A stretch of DNA of 64,000 nt from Scleromatobacter sp039920745 (GTDB taxonomy: Bacteria; Pseudomonadota; Gammaproteobacteria; Burkholderiales; Burkholderiaceae_C), in NCBI GenBank assembly GCA_039920745.1, contig JBDSDD010000075.1, positions 1 through 64,000 of the forward strand, in the 5' to 3' direction. Positions 16,805 to 25,697 of this stretch are shown piece by piece. Each line of letters opens with the position of its first letter. Position 1 is the stretch's first letter. The translations under genes and the position numbers were made by a program. The notes under the pieces were generated by a model. That model was not told the DNA's origin and did no database searches. It saw nothing but the letters and a program-made list of their open reading frames with translations.

Positions 16805-18826
16805 TCAAGCACCCGGGAAGCGAGGATCGCTACCCGAGCCGATCCGGGCTCCCCCTTGGGAGGCAGCGACCGGATGGAGCGTGGGGGCCTCCAATTCTCC
16901 GCCGAGGTAGGCCTTGATGACCTGCGGGTTGGCCTGCACCGCGGCCGGCGTTCCCTCGGCGATCTTCTGGCCGAAGTCCAGCACGGTGACGATGTCGCAG
17001 ACGGACATCACGACGTCCATGTGGTGCTCGATCAGGATCAGCGTGATGCCGTGCTCGCGGATCTTGCGGATGATGATGACGAGCTCCTTGATGTCCGGCG
17101 CGGTGAGGCCGGCGGCGGGCTCGTCGAGCAGCAGCAGTTCGGGGTTGAGCGCCAGCGCGCGGGCGATCTCCAGCAGGCGCTGCTTGCCGTAGGGCAGGTT
17201 GCGCGCCTCCTCGCCGGCCAGCGCTTCGAGGCCGACGAACTTCAGCAAAGCGTAGGCGCGCGCCGTGGCCGCGCGTTCCTCGCGCTTGAAGCGGGGCAGG
17301 TGCAGCGCGACGTCCAGCAGCGTGCTGCGGTACGAGTGGTGCAAGCCGACCAGCACGTTCTGCAGCGCGGTCATCTCGCCGAACAACTGCACGTTCTGGA
17401 ACGTGCGCGCGATGCCGGACAGCGCGATGCGCGCCGAGGTCTTGCCGACGATGGACTGGCCCTTGAACGCGATCGCGCCCTCGGTGGGCACGTAGATGCC
17501 GGTGAGCACGTTCATCATCGTGCTCTTGCCCGAGCCATTGGGGCCGATCAGGCCGTGGATGGTGCCGCGCGCGACGTGCAGGTCGACGTCGTTGAGCGCC
17601 TTCAGGCCGCCGAACTGCATCAGCACCTTGTCGGCCGCCACCAGGTCCTGCATCGCCGGCGTGGCCGCGGCGGCCACCGACGTGGACACCGCGTCGCCCG
17701 GCGACGGCAGCAGCGCGGCCGCCTCGGCATCGGTGCGGCCGTGGCCGTGCATGCCGAGCGTGTTGCGCACGAAGCCGACGATGCCGTCCTGCAGGTAGTA
17801 GACGACCAGCAGCGTGATCAGGCCGAAGATCGACAGGCGCCAGTCGGTCATCGAGGTCAGCACGAACGACAGCACCGCCAGCGCGACGCTGGCGAGGACG
17901 GGAATGGCCGAGCGTTGCAGGCTGGACTTGCCTTGAACGATGAACACGCCGGCGCCCACCGCCACGAGCACCGCCAGCGCCACTGACACGTAGCGGAAAA
18001 GGTTGACGTCGTCGAGCAGCTGGGGCAGCACCACGATGATGGCCGCACCGAGCAGCGAGCCCACGCGCGACTTGCGCCCGCCCATGATCACCGCGAGCAG
18101 GAACATCACCGTCAGCTCGAAGTTGTAGGTGTTGGGCGAGATGTACTTCTCCGAGTACGCGTACAGCGAGCCGGCAAGTCCGGCCAGCCCGGCGCTGATG
18201 ACGAACGCATGGACCTTGTAGCGGTACACCGACACGCCCATGCAATCGGACGCCACCGGGCTGCCACGCAACGCCTCGAACGCACGGCCCAGGTGCGAGC
18301 GCAGGATGCGATGCACCACCACCAGCGCCACGATCAGCAGCACGCAGACGAGCCAGAAGTAGTCGCGGTCGGTCAGCGTCATGCCCAGCATCTTGGGGCG
18401 CTGCATCGTGATCCCCATCGGCCCGTTGGTCAGGTCGGTCATCTCGTTGATGAGGATCTGGATGATGGTGCCGAAAGCCAGCGTGACCATCGCCAGGTAG
18501 GGGCCCGTGACGCGCAGTGCAGGCAGCGCCAGCAGCGCGCCGAAGGCGCAGGTGACGACGACGCCGCCCAGCAGGGAGAGCAGCAGCGGCGCGGCGAACG
18601 TCGTGTACAGCACGCCGGCCGTGTAGGCACCAATGCCGAACAGGCCGGCGTGGCCCAGCGACACCTGGCCCGTGTAGCCGACCACGATGTCGAGGCCGAA
18701 CAGCAGGATCGCGTAGATCGCGATCGTCTGCAGCATGTGGATGTAGTACGAGTTGTCGACGACCAGCGGGAAGCCGAACAGCAGCACGCACGCGATGGCC
18801 GGGATCAGGAGGGATCGAATTTTCAT
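16805..18826 (-). CDS. Fused LivM permease and LivG ATPase of a branched-chain amino-acid type ABC transporter
   Basis: A 673-residue fusion. Residues 1 to about 350 are a LivM-type permease (GYTGQVSLGHAGLFGIGAY and about ten spans). A linker of roughly 40 residues rich in Ala leads to a LivG ATPase with Walker A GPNGSGKST, Q-loop RTFQNVQLF, signature LPYGKQRLLEIARAL and Walker B LLLLDEPAAGL. Fusing the two is common in Burkholderiales. The protein should end near the LivG-typical VIKAYLGG, but about 28 extra residues follow (EAPTLHPVAASQGGARIGSG and more). These are encoded by an intergenic-type repeat, so the stop codon seems to have been displaced by a repeat. The gene is 2 bases from livH. 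Confidence 0.9.
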   Translation of the reverse strand: MKIRSLLIPAIACVLLFGFPLVVDNSYYIHMLQTIAIYAILLFGLDIVVGYTGQVSLGHAGLFGIGAYTAGVLYTTFAAPLLLSLLGGVVVTCAFGALLALPALRVTGPYLAMVTLAFGTIIQILINEMTDLTNGPMGITMQRPKMLGMTLTDRDYFWLVCVLLIVALVVVHRILRSHLGRAFEALRGSPVASDCMGVSVYRYKVHAFVISAGLAGLAGSLYAYSEKYISPNTYNFELTVMFLLAVIMGGRKSRVGSLLGAAIIVVLPQLLDDVNLFRYVSVALAVLVAVGAGVFIVQGKSSLQRSAIPVLASVALAVLSFVLTSMTDWRLSIFGLITLLVVYYLQDGIVGFVRNTLGMHGHGRTDAEAAALLPSPGDAVSTSVAAAATPAMQDLVAADKVLMQFGGLKALNDVDLHVARGTIHGLIGPNGSGKSTMMNVLTGIYVPTEGAIAFKGQSIVGKTSARIALSGIARTFQNVQLFGEMTALQNVLVGLHHSYRSTLLDVALHLPRFKREERAATARAYALLKFVGLEALAGEEARNLPYGKQRLLEIARALALNPELLLLDEPAAGLTAPDIKELVIIIRKIREHGITLILIEHHMDVVMSVCDIVTVLDFGQKIAEGTPAAVQANPQVIKAYLGGELEAPTLHPVAASQGGARIGSGSDPRFPGA
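16844..16895 (-). repeat. GC-rich dispersed repeat forming the 3' end of the livMG reading frame
   Basis: On the minus strand the segment reads GGCCCCCACGCTCCATCC, then GGTCGCTGCC, TCCCAAGGGGG and GAGCCCGGATCGG. It shares the order CCCCCACG, GGTCGCTG, C-run/G-run with the units at 426-699. It lies wholly inside the coding frame and specifies the non-conserved C-terminal tail of LivMG. The boundaries are approximate because the two families are only partly alike. Confidence 0.55.
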
Positions 18827-18828
18827 CG

Positions 18829-19704
18829 TCAGACCTTCTTGATCGCGGTCTTGCCGAACAGGCCGGCGGGCTTGACCGCGAGCACGATCAGCAGCAGCAC
18901 GAGCCCCGGCACGTCCTGGTAGCCCGTCGACAGGTAGTAGCCCGTTGTCTTCTCCGCGATGCCCAGGATGATCCCGCCCAGGATGATGCCCATGCCGCTG
19001 GTCAGGCCGCCGATGATCGCGACGGCGAAAGCCTTCAGCCCCAGCACCGCGCCCATCGTGGCGCCGGTGAGCGTCAGCGGCGCGATCAACACGCCCGCCA
19101 GCGCGGCGCTCATCGACGACAGCGCGTACGAGAAGGTGATCACGAGGCTGGTGTTGATGCCCATCAGTCGGGCGGCGTCCCGGTCGTTGAAGGTGGCGAC
19201 GACGGCCTTGCCCCAGATCGTCTTGCGGTTGAACAGCTCCACCGCGGCCATCATCAGCACGGCGCCGACGACCACGAGGATCTCCATCGGCAGCACGTTG
19301 GCGCCGAGGAACTTGATCGGCGACTCGGGCAGCGGCGACGGGAACTTGAGGTCGTCATGGCCCCACACGTTCTCGGCCACGTTCTTGAAGATGATGCCGA
19401 GTGCGATGGTGGACATGATCCAGCCGAACTCGCTCTTGATCTTGAGCGCCGGCCGCACGCCGATGCGTTCGACGAACGCGCCCTGCACGGCGCCGAACAG
19501 GCACACGATGGGGATCATCAGCCAGTAGTTGACGCCCATGCCCACCAGCGTGAGGCCGACGAGCGCGCCCAGCATCAGCGCATCGCCCTGGCCGAAGTTG
19601 AGGGTATCGGACGTGGCGAAGGTCAGCTGGTAGCCGAACGCGATGACAGCGTAGATCATCCCCAGCGAGATGCCGCTGAAGATCAGTTGGGTCAGGATTT
19701 CCAT
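18829..19704 (-). CDS. livH: Branched-chain amino-acid ABC transporter permease LivH
   Basis: The product is 291 residues starting MEILTQLIFSGISLGMIYAV, with about eight spans and the LivH-typical GYQLTFATSDTLNFGQGDAL and AFAVAIIGGLTSGMGIILGG segments. It pairs with the LivM half of the fused protein to form the inner-membrane channel. It is separated from the upstream binding-protein gene by 120 bp containing a strong hairpin, and from the downstream gene by 2 bases. Confidence 0.9.
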   Translation of the reverse strand: MEILTQLIFSGISLGMIYAVIAFGYQLTFATSDTLNFGQGDALMLGALVGLTLVGMGVNYWLMIPIVCLFGAVQGAFVERIGVRPALKIKSEFGWIMSTIALGIIFKNVAENVWGHDDLKFPSPLPESPIKFLGANVLPMEILVVVGAVLMMAAVELFNRKTIWGKAVVATFNDRDAARLMGINTSLVITFSYALSSMSAALAGVLIAPLTLTGATMGAVLGLKAFAVAIIGGLTSGMGIILGGIILGIAEKTTGYYLSTGYQDVPGLVLLLIVLAVKPAGLFGKTAIKKV

Positions 19705-19768
19705 GCGCGAAGCTCTCCGATGGTGGCCGTTTCGCAGGCCCGCTCATGACGGGCGATATTCAAGAGAA

Positions 19769-19799
19769 GCGCCGCCGCGACAAGGTGTCGGGGCGGCGC
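19769..19799 (-). promoter_or_regulatory. Strong stem-loop between the binding-protein gene and livH
   Basis: GCGCCGCC at 19769-19776 pairs with GGCGGCGC at 19792-19799. Inside, CGACA at 19778-19782 pairs with TGTCG at 19786-19790 around a 3-base loop, leaving one G-G mismatch. The stem lies 25 bases past the binding-protein stop and has no T-run. In ABC operons such stems commonly protect the abundant binding-protein mRNA and reduce read-through to the permease genes. That role is inferred here. Confidence 0.55.
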
Positions 19800-19824
19800 G
19801 TCTGGTGCACGCTAGTGGCGCAGC

Positions 19825-21054
19825 TTACTTCTTCGCGGCGGGCAATGCGCCCTTGGCGTTGACGTCCTTGACGCGCACTTCCGAGGCCTTCTTGAAGTCA
19901 TCGGGGTAGGCGTAGACGACACGCGCGCCCTTGACCTCGCCGAACACCGGGATGTTGGCGGTGATTGCCTCGTGGTCGGTCTTGGAGAACGGCTTGTTGT
20001 ACGTGGTGACGACACCGTCGACCGGCGTCTTGAGGTTCTCGAGCGCTTCCTTGATCTTCTGGCCGTCGGTGGAGCCGGCCTGCTTGATGGCCGCGGCCAG
20101 CAGGTACACCGAGTCATAGCCCTGGGCCGCCGAGACCGGCGACTCGATGCGGCTGTTCTTCGGGTTGTAGGCCTTCAGGTAGCCGACGATGAACGACTGG
20201 CGCTTGGGCGTGGTCGGCTCCTGGATGAAGGTCTGCGGCATGCGCGCGCCTTCGCCGCCGGGGCCGGCATTGTCGATGAAGTTGGCCATCGACAGCGTCC
20301 AGCTGCCGATCAGCGGCACCTTCCAGCCCAGCTTGGTCATGCCGTTGGCGATCTGCGCCAGCTCGGGGCCGATGCCGTAGGTCAGGATGACTTCGGCGCC
20401 GGCCTCCTTGGCCTTGAGCAGCTGCGCCGTCATGTCCACGTCCTTGACGTTGAACTTCTCCACGGCGACCGGCTTGATGCCCTTGAGCCCCAGCGCCGTT
20501 TCCAGGTCGGCGCGGCCGAGCTGACCATAGTTGGTGGAGTCGGCCAGGATGGCGACCTTCTTGTAGCCCCGCCTGGCGGCTTCCTCGGCGATCATCGGCG
20601 CCTGGATGCTGTCGTTGGCCGCGTTGCGGAACACGTAGTTCTCGGGCTGGTCGTCGAACTGGTGGGTCAGCTTCGAGCCGGTGGCCACGTTGTTCATCAC
20701 CGGGATCTTGGCTTCCTGGAAGAAGCGCTCGGAGGCCAGGCCCACGCCGGTGTTGATGTAGCCCACCGTGGCGACGACCTTCTCCTTGTTGATGAGCTCC
20801 TGCGCGATGGCCACGCCGCGTTCGTTCTTGGCCTCGTCATCGCGTTCGACGAGCTGGATCTGGCGGCCCAATACGCCGCCGGCCTTGTTGATCTCGTCGG
20901 TGGCCATGCGCACGCCGTCGCGCATGCTCACGCCCATCGACGAGGAGCCTCCGGTGAACGGGCCGTCGACGCCGATCTTGATCGGCTCGGCAGCGAAGGC
21001 GGTGGCGGCCGTGCAGGCCAGGGCGACGACAGTGAATCGGGATGTGAACTTCAT
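19825..21054 (-). CDS. Periplasmic substrate-binding protein of a HAAT (Liv-type) ABC transporter
   Basis: The 409-residue product has a signal peptide MKFTSRFTVVALACTAATAF with cleavage expected after AFA. The mature part starts EPIKIGVDGPFTGGSSSMGV and holds the two lobes of a type I periplasmic binding protein (ANF-receptor fold), including GGVLGRQIQLVERDD. The substrate may be a branched-chain amino acid, but HAAT binding proteins also take amides, urea and aromatic acids. It is the first and probably the most highly expressed gene of the operon. GGAG eight bases before the ATG supports the start. Confidence 0.88.
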   Translation of the reverse strand: MKFTSRFTVVALACTAATAFAAEPIKIGVDGPFTGGSSSMGVSMRDGVRMATDEINKAGGVLGRQIQLVERDDEAKNERGVAIAQELINKEKVVATVGYINTGVGLASERFFQEAKIPVMNNVATGSKLTHQFDDQPENYVFRNAANDSIQAPMIAEEAARRGYKKVAILADSTNYGQLGRADLETALGLKGIKPVAVEKFNVKDVDMTAQLLKAKEAGAEVILTYGIGPELAQIANGMTKLGWKVPLIGSWTLSMANFIDNAGPGGEGARMPQTFIQEPTTPKRQSFIVGYLKAYNPKNSRIESPVSAAQGYDSVYLLAAAIKQAGSTDGQKIKEALENLKTPVDGVVTTYNKPFSKTDHEAITANIPVFGEVKGARVVYAYPDDFKKASEVRVKDVNAKGALPAAKK

Positions 21055-21395
21055 GGGTTGTGTCTCCGTTTGGGCAACTGGGTTGCCTCGCGTTTGTGAT
21101 TCAAAGCGAGTCGAATTCCAGACCCATTGTGGTGCCACCGAAAACGTTTGCCACTACGTGATCCCCGCAGATTCGTGCAAACCCCGAGAGCCAACTCGGT
21201 GCAAATAGGCGGTCGAGTGCATGTGGCCGGGGCGCGTGTAAGACCCGTGTCAGATCAGGCGAGGGAACGACGGGCCCATTCCTCGTGGCGCTGGCTCGGT
21301 TCTAAGTCTGGCCCAGATCGGGGCACCTGCCACACGAAGGAAGCGCCCGAATTCTCGGGTCGCAGCCGACACCGAAGCCCGGCGACCCGTCGACG
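21055..21395. promoter_or_regulatory. Upstream region of the Liv-type operon
   Basis: The interval carries the promoter of the leftward transporter operon. A perfect inverted repeat GGCAAC-TGG-GTTGCC lies at 21073-21087, about 18 bases upstream of the ATG at 21054, where it could act as an operator or mask the leader. No convincing -35/-10 pair was found. The rest, up to the fadB terminator, shows no gene. Confidence 0.35.
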
Positions 21396-21416
21396 AAAAA
21401 GGGCGCCGATGCGCCC
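21396..21416 (-). terminator. Intrinsic terminator of the leftward beta-oxidation operon
   Basis: On the minus strand GGGCGC (21416-21411), loop ATCG and GCGCCC (21406-21401) are followed at once by TTTTT (21400-21396). The stem starts 29 bases after the fadB-like stop codon at 21446. A six-bp all-GC stem plus a five-T run is the classic rho-independent form and is unusual in this GC-rich window. Confidence 0.8.
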
Positions 21417-21445
21417 GTGGATTCCACAAGGAGACTGCGCGGGGG

Positions 21446-23581
21446 TCAGTCCTCGAATTGCCCGTCCTGCTCCGCCAGGTTGACAACCACGTGCGCTGGC
21501 TCGAAGCGCGCGCCGTGCGCGTGCGCGAGCTCGCGCGCACGGGCGACGAACTTGCGCGCACCCATGGCGTTGATGAACTGCAGCGCACCGCCGTGGAAGG
21601 GTGCGAAGCCCCAGCCGAAGATCGAGCCGATGTTGGCGTCGGCCACCGAACGCAGCACGCCTTCCTCGACGCAGCGCGCGGCTTCGTTGGCCTGGGCGAA
21701 CAGCAGTCGGTCGATCAGCTCGCGCTGGGACGGTTGCTGTTCGGCCACCGGAAACATCTCGGCCAGGCCGGGCCACAGGTTGCGGCCCGCGTCCGTCCAG
21801 TCGTAGAAGCCGAGGTTGGCCTTGCGGCCGATGCGGCCCAGCTCGCACATCTGGCGCAGCACCGATTCGCCCGGGTGCTCGGCGTAGGCCTTGCCCTCGG
21901 CGGCGAGATCCTTGCGTGTCTGGTCGGCCACGTGGAGCGCCAGCGTCAGGGAGACCTCGTCCTGCAGCGCCAGCGGCGGCATCGGCATGCCGGCCTGCAG
22001 GCCCGCGGCCTCGATGTGGCGCGGGTGCACGCCTTCCTTGAGCAGCGCCAGGCCCTCCATCACGTAGGTGGCGAACACGCGGCTGGTGTAGAAGCCGCGC
22101 GAGTCGTTGACGACGATGGGCGTCTTGCCGATCTGGCGCACGAAGTCGAACGCCAGCGCCAGCGTGGCGTCGTCCGTCAGCTTTCCCACGATGATCTCGA
22201 CCAGCGGCATCTTGTCGACGGGCGAGAAGAAGTGCAGGCCGATGAACTGGGTCGGGCGCACGCTGGCCTGCGCGAGGCCGGTGATCGGCAGTGTCGACGT
22301 GTTGGACGCGAACACAGCCTCCGACGCGAGCAGGGCTTCGGTGCGGCGCGTGACGTCGGCCTTGATGGCGCGATCCTCGAACACCGCCTCGATGACCAGG
22401 TCGCAGCCGGCGAGATCCTCGAACTGCACCGTGGGCGTGATGCGCGCGAGCATCGCGTCGCGCTGCTCGGGCGTCGTGCGGCCCTTCTTGACCGCCTTGT
22501 CCAGCAGGTCCTGCGAGTACAGGCGGCCCTTGACCGCGTTGTCGGGCAGCGTGTCGAGCAGCATCACGTCGATGCCGGCCTTGGCCGCGACGTAGGCGAT
22601 GCCCGCGCCCATCATGCCGGCGCCGAGGATGCCCAGCCGCTTGACCAGCCGCGGCGCTTGCCCGGTCGGCCGCGACGCGCCTTTTTCGATCGCCTGCAGC
22701 TGGTACCACAGCGTGCCGATCATGTTGCGCGATTCCTGCGACACCGCGCAGGCCGCGAAATAGCGGGACTCGATCTCGAGGGCCGCATCGAAGCCGACCA
22801 CGCCGCCTTCGAACACGCACGACAGGATGTGCGTGATGGCCGGATAGTTGCCGTAGCTCTTGGCCGACACCATGGATGGCGCAACCGAGAACATCTGCGC
22901 CGTCGCCGGGGCGCGCGAGTCGCCGCCCGGGTAGCGGAATTTGGGCGTGTCCCACGGCTGCCTGGGCGCCGGGTTCGCGAGGATCCATGCCTTCGCCTGC
23001 GCGTGCAGGTCATCCGCACTGCTGGCCAGCGCGCCGACCAGGCCGAACTTCAGCGCCTGCGCTGACCGGATGTCGGCGCCTTCGCCCATCCACTGCAGAG
23101 CCTGCTGCATGCCGACGAGGCGCGGCATGCGCTGCGTGCCGCCGCCGCCGGGCAGCAGGCCCAGCTTGACCTCGGGCAGGCCCAGGCGCGCCTTGCCATC
23201 GTCGAGCACGATGCGGTGGTGGCACGCCATCGCGATCTCCAGCCCGCCGCCCAGGCACTTGCCGTTGATCGCGGCGACCACCGGCTTGGCCCCCAGCTCC
23301 ATCCGGCGCAGCAGCTTCTTGAAGCGCATCGATTCGTCGAAGGCCTCCTGCGCGGACGCCAGCGCACGCAGGCGGTCGACGTCGGCGCCAGCCAGGAAGT
23401 CCTTCTTGCCGGAGGCCAGGATCAGGCCCTTGATGGTCGCATCGGTCGCGAGGCGATCGATCAGCGCCGCGAGCGGCTCGGCCAGTTCGTCGTTGAGCAC
23501 GTTCATCGAACGGCCCGGGGAGTTCATCGTGGCGGTGGCGATGCCATCCGCGTCCACGGTGACGGTAAGTGCGTCGGTCAT
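21446..23581 (-). CDS. fadB: Bifunctional enoyl-CoA hydratase / 3-hydroxyacyl-CoA dehydrogenase
   Basis: The product is 711 residues, the size of FadB/FadJ. The N-terminal crotonase domain has the oxyanion-hole loops (KKDFLAGADVDRL and the GGGLEIAMACHHR region) and the catalytic Glu in LPEVKLGLLPGGGGTQR. From about residue 320 the dehydrogenase part begins with GILGAGMMGAGIAYVAAKAG for NAD and contains the catalytic His in IGLHFFSPVDKMPLVEI. It hydrates trans-2-enoyl-CoA and oxidises 3-hydroxyacyl-CoA. The thiolase gene is 3 bases upstream, so both act on the same substrates. FadJ is an alternative name. Confidence 0.9.
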   Translation of the reverse strand: MTDALTVTVDADGIATATMNSPGRSMNVLNDELAEPLAALIDRLATDATIKGLILASGKKDFLAGADVDRLRALASAQEAFDESMRFKKLLRRMELGAKPVVAAINGKCLGGGLEIAMACHHRIVLDDGKARLGLPEVKLGLLPGGGGTQRMPRLVGMQQALQWMGEGADIRSAQALKFGLVGALASSADDLHAQAKAWILANPAPRQPWDTPKFRYPGGDSRAPATAQMFSVAPSMVSAKSYGNYPAITHILSCVFEGGVVGFDAALEIESRYFAACAVSQESRNMIGTLWYQLQAIEKGASRPTGQAPRLVKRLGILGAGMMGAGIAYVAAKAGIDVMLLDTLPDNAVKGRLYSQDLLDKAVKKGRTTPEQRDAMLARITPTVQFEDLAGCDLVIEAVFEDRAIKADVTRRTEALLASEAVFASNTSTLPITGLAQASVRPTQFIGLHFFSPVDKMPLVEIIVGKLTDDATLALAFDFVRQIGKTPIVVNDSRGFYTSRVFATYVMEGLALLKEGVHPRHIEAAGLQAGMPMPPLALQDEVSLTLALHVADQTRKDLAAEGKAYAEHPGESVLRQMCELGRIGRKANLGFYDWTDAGRNLWPGLAEMFPVAEQQPSQRELIDRLLFAQANEAARCVEEGVLRSVADANIGSIFGWGFAPFHGGALQFINAMGARKFVARARELAHAHGARFEPAHVVVNLAEQDGQFED

Positions 23582-23584
23582 GTC

Positions 23585-24790
23585 TCAGATCCTCTCGATG
23601 ATCGTCGCGATGCCCATGCCACCGCCGACGCAGAGCGTGGCGCAGCCCAGCGCCAGGTCACGTCGTTCCAGTTCGTCGAGCAGCGTGCCGAGGATGATGC
23701 AGCCGGTGGCCCCCAGCGGGTGGCCCATGGCGATCGCGCCGCCGTTGACGTTGACGCGGTCCAGCGACACGCCCAGGTCGCGCGCCGTCTTCATCGGCAC
23801 CGCGGCGAAGGCCTCGTTGATCTCCCACAGGTCGATGTCCGAGGCCTGCAGGCCTGCCTTGCCGAGCGCCTTGCGGCAGGCGGGCGTCGGTCCGGTCAAC
23901 ATGATGGTGGGTTCGGAGCCGACCACAGCCACGCTGCGGATGCGGGCGCGGGCGCGCAGCCCCGCGCGCCGGCCCGCGTCGGCGGAGCCGATCAGCATCA
24001 GTGCAGCGCCGTCGACGATGCCCGACGCATTGCCCGCGTGGTGCACGTGGGTGATCTTCTCGACGGTGGTGTACTTGCGCAGCGCGGTGGCGTCGAAGCC
24101 CATCGCGCCCATGGCCGCGAACGACGGGTCGAGCTTGGCCATCGCCTCCAGCGTCGCGTTGGCACGGATCGTCTCGTCCTCGGCCAGCATCAGCAGGCCG
24201 GCGATGTCGTGCACGGGCACGACCGACTTCTTGAAATGCCCCGCCGCGCGCGCCGCGGCGGCGCGCTGGTGCGAGCGCAGCGCATAGGAATCGAGGTCGT
24301 GGCGCGAGAAGCCTTCGAGCATCGCGATCAGGTCGGCGCTGATGCCTTGCGGGATGAACGCGATGCCTTGATTGATGCGCGGGTCCATGAACCACGCGCC
24401 GCCGTCCGAGCCCATGGTCCAGCGGCTCATGGACTCGATGCCGCCGGCCACCACCATGTCCTCGAAGCCGCTGGCCACCTTGGCTGCGGCCAGGTTCACG
24501 GCCTCCAGGCCCGAGGCGCAGAAGCGCGACAGCGTGACGCCCGCTACGCTTTCGGCCCAGCCGGCGTCCAGCACCGCGGTACGCGCGATGTCGGCGCCTT
24601 GCTCGCCCACCGGCGTGACGCAGCCCAGCACGACGTCGTCGACGAGGGACGTGTCGAGATCGAGCCGTTGCTGCAGGCTCTGCAGCAGGCCGCGCAGCAG
24701 CCACACCGGCGTCGCCTGGTGCAGGCTGCCGTCCTTCTTGCCCTTGCCGCGCGGGGTGCGGACGTGGTCGTAGATCAGTGCTTCAGTCAT
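23585..24790 (-). CDS. Acetyl-CoA acyltransferase (thiolase), FadA/FadI-like
   Basis: The product is 401 residues starting MTEALIYDHVRTPRGKGK. The thiolase residues are present: acyl-accepting Cys91 in SRFCASGLEAVNL, His in NVNGGAIAMGHPLGATG, and the C-terminal Cys in ATLCVGGGMG. It cleaves 3-ketoacyl-CoA with CoA in the last step of beta-oxidation. The ATG lies 4 bases after the MerR gene stop and its own stop is 3 bases before fadB, so the three genes form one transcript. An in-frame upstream ATG would overlap the MerR gene and is less likely. Confidence 0.9.
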   Translation of the reverse strand: MTEALIYDHVRTPRGKGKKDGSLHQATPVWLLRGLLQSLQQRLDLDTSLVDDVVLGCVTPVGEQGADIARTAVLDAGWAESVAGVTLSRFCASGLEAVNLAAAKVASGFEDMVVAGGIESMSRWTMGSDGGAWFMDPRINQGIAFIPQGISADLIAMLEGFSRHDLDSYALRSHQRAAAARAAGHFKKSVVPVHDIAGLLMLAEDETIRANATLEAMAKLDPSFAAMGAMGFDATALRKYTTVEKITHVHHAGNASGIVDGAALMLIGSADAGRRAGLRARARIRSVAVVGSEPTIMLTGPTPACRKALGKAGLQASDIDLWEINEAFAAVPMKTARDLGVSLDRVNVNGGAIAMGHPLGATGCIILGTLLDELERRDLALGCATLCVGGGMGIATIIERI

Positions 24791-24794
24791 GTCA

Positions 24795-25241
24795 TCACTT
24801 TCCAAGTCCACGCTTGACGGTGGCGTTGATGATGCGCAACTCCGCCAGCGACGCGTCGATGTGCGCGCGCTTCTGCTCGAGTTCGGCGATCGCCTTCGAT
24901 GTCTTGTCCAGCACGAACTTCATCTGCACGGCGCGGCCTTCGCCGTGCGCACCGTACAGGTCGAGGTAGTGCTTGATCTCCGCGAGCGACGAGCCGATGG
25001 CCTTGGCGCGCAGGATCAGCGACAGCCTGGCGCGGTCGCGCCGCGTGTAGACGCGCGTGCCGTTGATGCGGCGCGGCGCCAGCAGGCCCTTGTCCTCGTA
25101 GAAGCGAATGGCGCGCGGCGAGATCTCGAACTCGTTGCAGAGCTCGGTGATGCCGAACAACTCGCCGGCGTCGTCGCTGCGGTGGTCGGCCACCACCTCG
25201 TCGGCGGTCTGCGGGCGCGTGGCGTTGGCAGTGCGTGACAT
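24795..25241 (-). CDS. MerR-family regulator (LiuR-like) of acyl-CoA catabolism
   Basis: The product is 148 residues. The winged helix (LFGITELCNEFEISPRAIRF, then YEDKGLLAPRR) is at about residues 27-60, followed by the MerR dimer helix. It lacks the Cys ligands of metal-sensing MerR proteins. MerR regulators of this shape next to fatty-acid or branched-chain amino-acid genes (the LiuR type of proteobacteria) respond to acyl-CoA intermediates. It sits between the SCP2 and thiolase genes in one operon, and a perfect palindrome upstream of that operon is its likely target. Autoregulation and joint control of the divergent operon are inferred. Confidence 0.82.
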   Translation of the reverse strand: MSRTANATRPQTADEVVADHRSDDAGELFGITELCNEFEISPRAIRFYEDKGLLAPRRINGTRVYTRRDRARLSLILRAKAIGSSLAEIKHYLDLYGAHGEGRAVQMKFVLDKTSKAIAELEQKRAHIDASLAELRIINATVKRGLGK

Positions 25242-25264
25242 CGAAGACTGCGGGTCCACGGCGC

Positions 25265-25564
25265 TCAGACGATGCGTTGCAGCTTCAGCGCGACGCTCAT
25301 GTCGCCCGAGACCTTGAACTTGCCCATCATGAAGCCCGTGGTGGGCTCGAGTTCGCCCGACAACAGGTCGCCGAGCGTGGCCAGGGTCAATGCGACAGTG
25401 CAGTCGGCCACGAGCGACGCATCGTTGGACAGCGTGTTGGGCACCTTGGTGGCGTCGACGACGACGGCGCCGTCGGCACCACAGTCGAACTTGAGCACGG
25501 CGCCGAGGCCGCAGTCTGCGCCGACCTTGGTGCGCAGTTGTTCAGTGGCGGTCTGGATGTCCAT
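25265..25564 (-). CDS. SCP2 sterol-carrier domain protein
   Basis: The product is 99 residues starting MDIQTATEQLRTKVG, a stand-alone SCP2 domain ending GFMMGKFKVSGDMSVALKLQ, the typical C-terminal part with its hydrophobic ligand tunnel. SCP2 proteins bind fatty acyl-CoAs, sterols or isoprenoid lipids, and in bacteria they often sit in beta-oxidation operons. Here it is the first gene of the leftward operon, 23 bases before the MerR gene. It may bind the hydrophobic acyl chains handled by the neighbouring enzymes. Confidence 0.83.
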   Translation of the reverse strand: MDIQTATEQLRTKVGADCGLGAVLKFDCGADGAVVVDATKVPNTLSNDASLVADCTVALTLATLGDLLSGELEPTTGFMMGKFKVSGDMSVALKLQRIV

Positions 25565-25697
25565 GGGAGTGCTTCCTGGTTCTGGAGGGTGTTGGATAGA
25601 CAGGCGCCGGCCTCGCAGGGAGTGCCAGACGGACGCGGCCATGCTATGCCCTGGACGTGACGTCGGCATCAGTGTAATTCCCAATCAGGTAAGCGGT

